9,816 bases of DNA, taken from the NCBI GenBank assembly GCA_945876405.1, contig CAMCOJ010000058.1, positions 1 through 9,816 on the forward strand. The letters are read 5' to 3'. Numbering within the stretch: the stretch's first letter is position 1; each line of letters opens with the position of its first letter. Of the stretch, positions 6,804 through 9,816 are shown piece by piece. The translations under genes were made by a program, and so were the position numbers. The stretch is from an uncultured Ruminococcus sp. GTDB taxonomy: Bacteria; Bacillota; Clostridia; Oscillospirales; Ruminococcaceae. The notes under the pieces were generated by a model. That model had not been told where the DNA came from, did not search any database, and worked only from the letters and a program-made list of their open reading frames with translations.

Positions 6804-6816
6804 ATAGTGATAGAAT
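6788..6816 (+). promoter_or_regulatory. gltB promoter (sigma-A)
   Basis: TTGACA (6788-6793) and TAGAAT (6811-6816) are 17 nt apart; only one base of the -10 differs from consensus. The start is expected near 6823, giving a leader of about 100 nt. Confidence 0.82.
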
Positions 6817-6865
6817 TAATTGCAGAGTGAATATGACTTGCAGTGATATGCTGTGAAGGAAATAA

Positions 6866-6898
6866 ATGCTGTTCCTGCATTTTGCGAAACGGCTTTAA
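6866..6898 (+). CDS. Possible 10-codon leader peptide before gltB
   Basis: A short frame, MLFLHFAKRL then TAA, lies inside the gltB leader. It has its own good ribosome binding site, AAGGA at 6856-6860, 5 nt before the ATG, and it ends 24 nt before the gltB start. The start region can fold into alternative small hairpins (AAATGC 6864-6869 with GCATTT 6877-6882; AGGAA 6857-6861 with TTCCT 6872-6876). The peptide is not rich in glutamate or glutamine, so it does not look like a classic amino-acid attenuator. It may be chance; conservation has not been checked. Confidence 0.3.
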   Translation: MLFLHFAKRL

Positions 6899-6922
6899 AT
6901 AATCAGAAAGGTTGTGAATTGA

Positions 6923-9816
6923 ATGGATGATTTCAGAAATGAGGCTCCTTTCCAGAAAAAAGGACTTTACCGTCCTGAGTTTGAACACGATAACTGCGGT
7001 ATAGGTGCGGTTGTCAATATAAATGGTGATAAATCACGCCGTGTAGTTGAGGACGCCCTTTCAATTGTTGAAAAACTTGAGCATCGTGCAGGTAAGGATG
7101 CTGAAGGAAAAACAGGTGACGGTGTTGGTGTTCTTACCCAGATACCGGGAGACTTCTTCCGTTCAGAAACTGCTGCTTTAGGATTTGATATCGGTGAAGA
7201 CGGAGACTTCGGTGTCGGTATGTTCTTCTTCCCGCAGAGCGAGCTTAAACGCAACCAGGCTAAGAAGATGTTTGAGATTATTATGAAGAAACAGGGAATA
7301 GAGTTCTGCGGATGGAGAACAGTTCCTTCCGATCCTTCAGTTCTCGGACAGAAGGCCATAGACAGTATGCCGTGCATTATGCAGGCTTTTGTAAAACGTC
7401 CTGAAGGCTGTGAAAGAGGTCTTGATTTTGACAGAAAGCTCTATATCGCACGCCGTATATTTGAACAGGCAAATGAAAATACTTATGTATGTTCATTTTC
7501 AAGCAGAACAATAGTATACAAAGGTATGTTCCTTGTTGATGAACTCAGAAAATTCTATAAGGACCTGCAGGACGAAAGCTTTATTTCTGCTATAGCAATG
7601 GTTCACAGCCGTTTTTCAACAAATACCCAGCCAAGCTGGCAGAAGGCTCACCCGAACAGACTTATCGTTCACAACGGTGAGATAAATACAATCACAGGTA
7701 ACGTTGACAAGATGCTTGCCCGTGAGGAAACAGTTTACTGCGATACATTCGGAGATGATCTGAGCAAGATTCTTCCTGCAATAAACACAGCAGGTTCTGA
7801 CTCAGCAAGATTTGACAACGCTCTTGAATTCATGGTTATGTCAGGAATGCCGCTTCCGCTTGCAGTTATGATTACAATTCCGGAACCATGGAAAAACAAC
7901 AGAACTGTTTCAAGAGAAAAATATGAATTCTATCAGTACTATGCTACAATGATGGAACCGTGGGACGGTCCGGCTTCCATACTCTTCTCTGACGGTGACG
8001 TTATGGGTGCTGTTCTTGACAGAAACGGACTTCGTCCTTCACGTTACTGCCTTACTTCAGACGGCTTCCTCATTCTTTCATCGGAAACAGGATGTATCGA
8101 TGTACCTGATGATATGATAGTAAAGAAGGACAGACTCCGTCCGGGAAAGATGCTTCTTGCAGATACAAAGCAGAAACGCCTTATAGATGACGAAGAGGTG
8201 AAGAGTTACTATGCTTCACGCCAGCCTTATGGCGAGTGGCTTGACAGCAACCTTATAAAGCTTCACGACCTTCATATTCCTAACAAGGGAATAAAATCAT
8301 ATACACATGATGAACTCGAAAGACTTCAGAAGGCTTTCGGATACAGCTACGAGGAGATTAAGAACAGTATTCTTCCTATGGCTGAGAACGGTTCCGAACC
8401 GATTGCCTCAATGGGCTCAGATATCCCGCTTCCTTCACTTGACAAGTCAGATCCTCCGCTTTTCAACTATTTCCGTCAGCTGTTTGCCCAGGTAACAAAC
8501 CCTCCGTTTGATGCTATCCGTGAGGAGATAGTAACTGATACAAGTACCTATATCGGCGGAGACGGAAATATTCTTGAGGAGAAGCCGGAGAACTGTCACG
8601 TACTGAAGGTTGACAATCCTATCCTTACAAGTACTGATATGCTTAAGATAAAGAGCATGAAGGTGGACGGACTTAAGACAGCCGTCATTCCGATGACCTA
8701 CTATATAGGAACTACTATTGAAAAGGCAATTGAACGTCTGTTTATTGATGCGGACAAGGCATACCGTGACGGTGCGAATATTCTCATCCTTTCAGACAAG
8801 GATGTGGATGAATACCGTGCACCTATTCCTTCACTTCTTGCAGTTGCGGCTCTCCAGCAGCACCTTGTATCAACCAAAAAGAGAACAGCCGTTGCCATTA
8901 TTCTTGAGACTGCTGAACCTCGTGAGGTACATCACTTTGCAGCACTTCTCGGATACGGTGCATGTGCGGTAAATCCATACCTTGCTCATGCTACAATCCG
9001 TGACCTTATTGATACAGGCATGCTTTCAAAGGACTACTATGCTGCTGAAAATGACTACAACAGTGCAGTTCTCCACGGTATTGTAAAGATTGCTTCAAAG
9101 ATGGGTATTTCAACAATCCAGTCCTATCAGGGTTCAAAACTTTTTGAAGCAGTGGGCATCTCACCGGAGCTTATCGACAAATATTTCAGAGGCACAGTAA
9201 GCCGTATTGGCGGAATCGGTATTGATGATATATCACGCAGAACCGAGAAACTTCACAATTCCGCTTTTGACCCGCTTGGACTTCACACAGGTCTTAATCT
9301 TGAAAGTTCAGGAAGCCACAAGCTCCGTTCAGGAAAAAGCGAGCATCTCTATACCCCTGAAACAATTCATCTTCTTCAGGAAGCAACAAAAAAAGGTGAT
9401 TACAGTATATTCAAGGAGTATTCCGAGGCAGTTAACAGGGAAGACAATGAGCTTACTCTCAGAAGTCTGCTGGACTTTAAGTATGACGAGAACGGTGGTA
9501 TTCCGATAGATGAGGTTGAATCAGTTGAAAGTATCTGTCACCGTTTCAAGACGGGTGCCATGTCATACGGCTCAATCTCACAGGAAGCGCATGAGTGTAT
9601 GGCTGTTGCGATGAACAGAATCGGCGGCAAGTCAAACTCAGGTGAGGGCGGTGAAGCGCCTGAGAGACTTAAGTCTGACCGCTGCTCAGCAATCAAGCAG
9701 GTTGCTTCAGGAAGATTCGGTGTTACTTCAGAGTACCTTGTTTCCGCAAAGGAAATTCAGATAAAGATGGCACAGGGTGCAAAGCCGGGTGAGGGCGGAC
9801 ATCTCCCGGGTGGAAA
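6923..9816 (+). CDS. gltB: Glutamate synthase large subunit (GOGAT), 3' end outside window
   Basis: Transfers the amide of glutamine to 2-oxoglutarate to give glutamate, the GOGAT half of ammonium assimilation. About 964 codons are seen, of roughly 1500 usual for the family. The N-terminal nucleophile Cys25 in DNCGIG (23-28) implies removal of a 24-residue propeptide. The class II glutaminase domain continues with HSRFSTNT (228-235) and HNGEIN (250-255). The central domain starts near FNYFRQLF (514-521) with VTNPPFD (524-530). The FMN-binding synthase domain begins around FKTGAMSYGSIS (875-886) and GGKSNSGEGGE (901-911). The iron-sulfur cysteines and the GXGXG domain would follow outside. The start is firm: a TGA stop in the same frame lies directly upstream at 6920-6922, and AGAAAGG is at 6905-6911. 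Arginine is often CGT, unlike the hipA gene, fitting high expression. A separate small subunit, if any, is not in the window. Confidence 0.97.
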   Translation, partial: MDDFRNEAPFQKKGLYRPEFEHDNCGIGAVVNINGDKSRRVVEDALSIVEKLEHRAGKDAEGKTGDGVGVLTQIPGDFFRSETAALGFDIGEDGDFGVGMFFFPQSELKRNQAKKMFEIIMKKQGIEFCGWRTVPSDPSVLGQKAIDSMPCIMQAFVKRPEGCERGLDFDRKLYIARRIFEQANENTYVCSFSSRTIVYKGMFLVDELRKFYKDLQDESFISAIAMVHSRFSTNTQPSWQKAHPNRLIVHNGEINTITGNVDKMLAREETVYCDTFGDDLSKILPAINTAGSDSARFDNALEFMVMSGMPLPLAVMITIPEPWKNNRTVSREKYEFYQYYATMMEPWDGPASILFSDGDVMGAVLDRNGLRPSRYCLTSDGFLILSSETGCIDVPDDMIVKKDRLRPGKMLLADTKQKRLIDDEEVKSYYASRQPYGEWLDSNLIKLHDLHIPNKGIKSYTHDELERLQKAFGYSYEEIKNSILPMAENGSEPIASMGSDIPLPSLDKSDPPLFNYFRQLFAQVTNPPFDAIREEIVTDTSTYIGGDGNILEEKPENCHVLKVDNPILTSTDMLKIKSMKVDGLKTAVIPMTYYIGTTIEKAIERLFIDADKAYRDGANILILSDKDVDEYRAPIPSLLAVAALQQHLVSTKKRTAVAIILETAEPREVHHFAALLGYGACAVNPYLAHATIRDLIDTGMLSKDYYAAENDYNSAVLHGIVKIASKMGISTIQSYQGSKLFEAVGISPELIDKYFRGTVSRIGGIGIDDISRRTEKLHNSAFDPLGLHTGLNLESSGSHKLRSGKSEHLYTPETIHLLQEATKKGDYSIFKEYSEAVNREDNELTLRSLLDFKYDENGGIPIDEVESVESICHRFKTGAMSYGSISQEAHECMAVAMNRIGGKSNSGEGGEAPERLKSDRCSAIKQVASGRFGVTSEYLVSAKEIQIKMAQGAKPGEGGHLPGG

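Noticed and set aside
6833..6856. Seven-codon frame in the gltB leader
   Set aside because: No usable ribosome binding site precedes it; it is only about 10 nt from the predicted transcript start.
1..9816. CRISPR array, tRNA, rRNA or insertion sequence
   Set aside because: No spaced repeat array, tRNA-like cloverleaf, rRNA segment or transposase-like protein was recognised on either strand.

Overview
The window looks like chromosomal DNA from a low-to-medium GC Gram-positive anaerobe of the Clostridia, most likely a Ruminococcus-like member of the Oscillospiraceae. The signs are strong GGAGG-type ribosome binding sites, near-perfect sigma-A promoters (TTGACA-17-TATAAT and TTGACA-17-TAGAAT), ATGA-style gene overlaps, and the style of the pyrG and gltB proteins. 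The genus is inferred from resemblance, not proven.

Layout. (1) Positions 1-590 hold the 3' part of a HipA-family Ser/Thr kinase toxin gene, cut by the left edge and visibly more AT-rich than the rest. (2) Positions 618-4833 hold a tight five-gene operon on the + strand: a HPr-kinase/PEPCK-fold kinase, a PqqD-like peptide-binding protein, an S24/S26 (signal-peptidase-like) serine protease, an ABC exporter with fused membrane and ATPase domains, and an NTP_transf_5-type nucleotidyltransferase. The first three junctions overlap by 11, 8 and 4 nt; the last gap is 21 nt. (3) Positions 4838-6436 on the - strand hold pyrG (CTP synthase), tail to tail with the operon and only 4 nt away. (4) Positions 6437-6922 are a 486-nt divergent intergenic region. 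It contains the pyrG promoter and a roughly 229-nt pyrG leader with competing inverted repeats, then the gltB promoter with a dyad over its -35 box and a roughly 100-nt leader that contains a possible 10-codon upstream ORF. (5) From 6923 to the right edge runs gltB, the glutamate synthase large subunit, open to the end of the window (about 964 codons seen).

How the genes fit together. The five-gene operon has the parts of a ribosomally made peptide (RiPP) pathway: a leader-binding protein (PqqD), a tailoring kinase, a possible tailoring nucleotidyltransferase, a candidate leader protease and an exporter. Kinase plus nucleotidyltransferase recalls the accessory genes of phosphorylated lasso peptides such as paeninodin, but no lasso cyclase, radical SAM enzyme or precursor gene is present, and there is no room for a precursor between the genes. 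It is the best candidate here for an undescribed system. PyrG and GltB both consume glutamine and are divergently transcribed from strong promoters, so this part is ordinary nitrogen and nucleotide metabolism with potentially interesting leaders.
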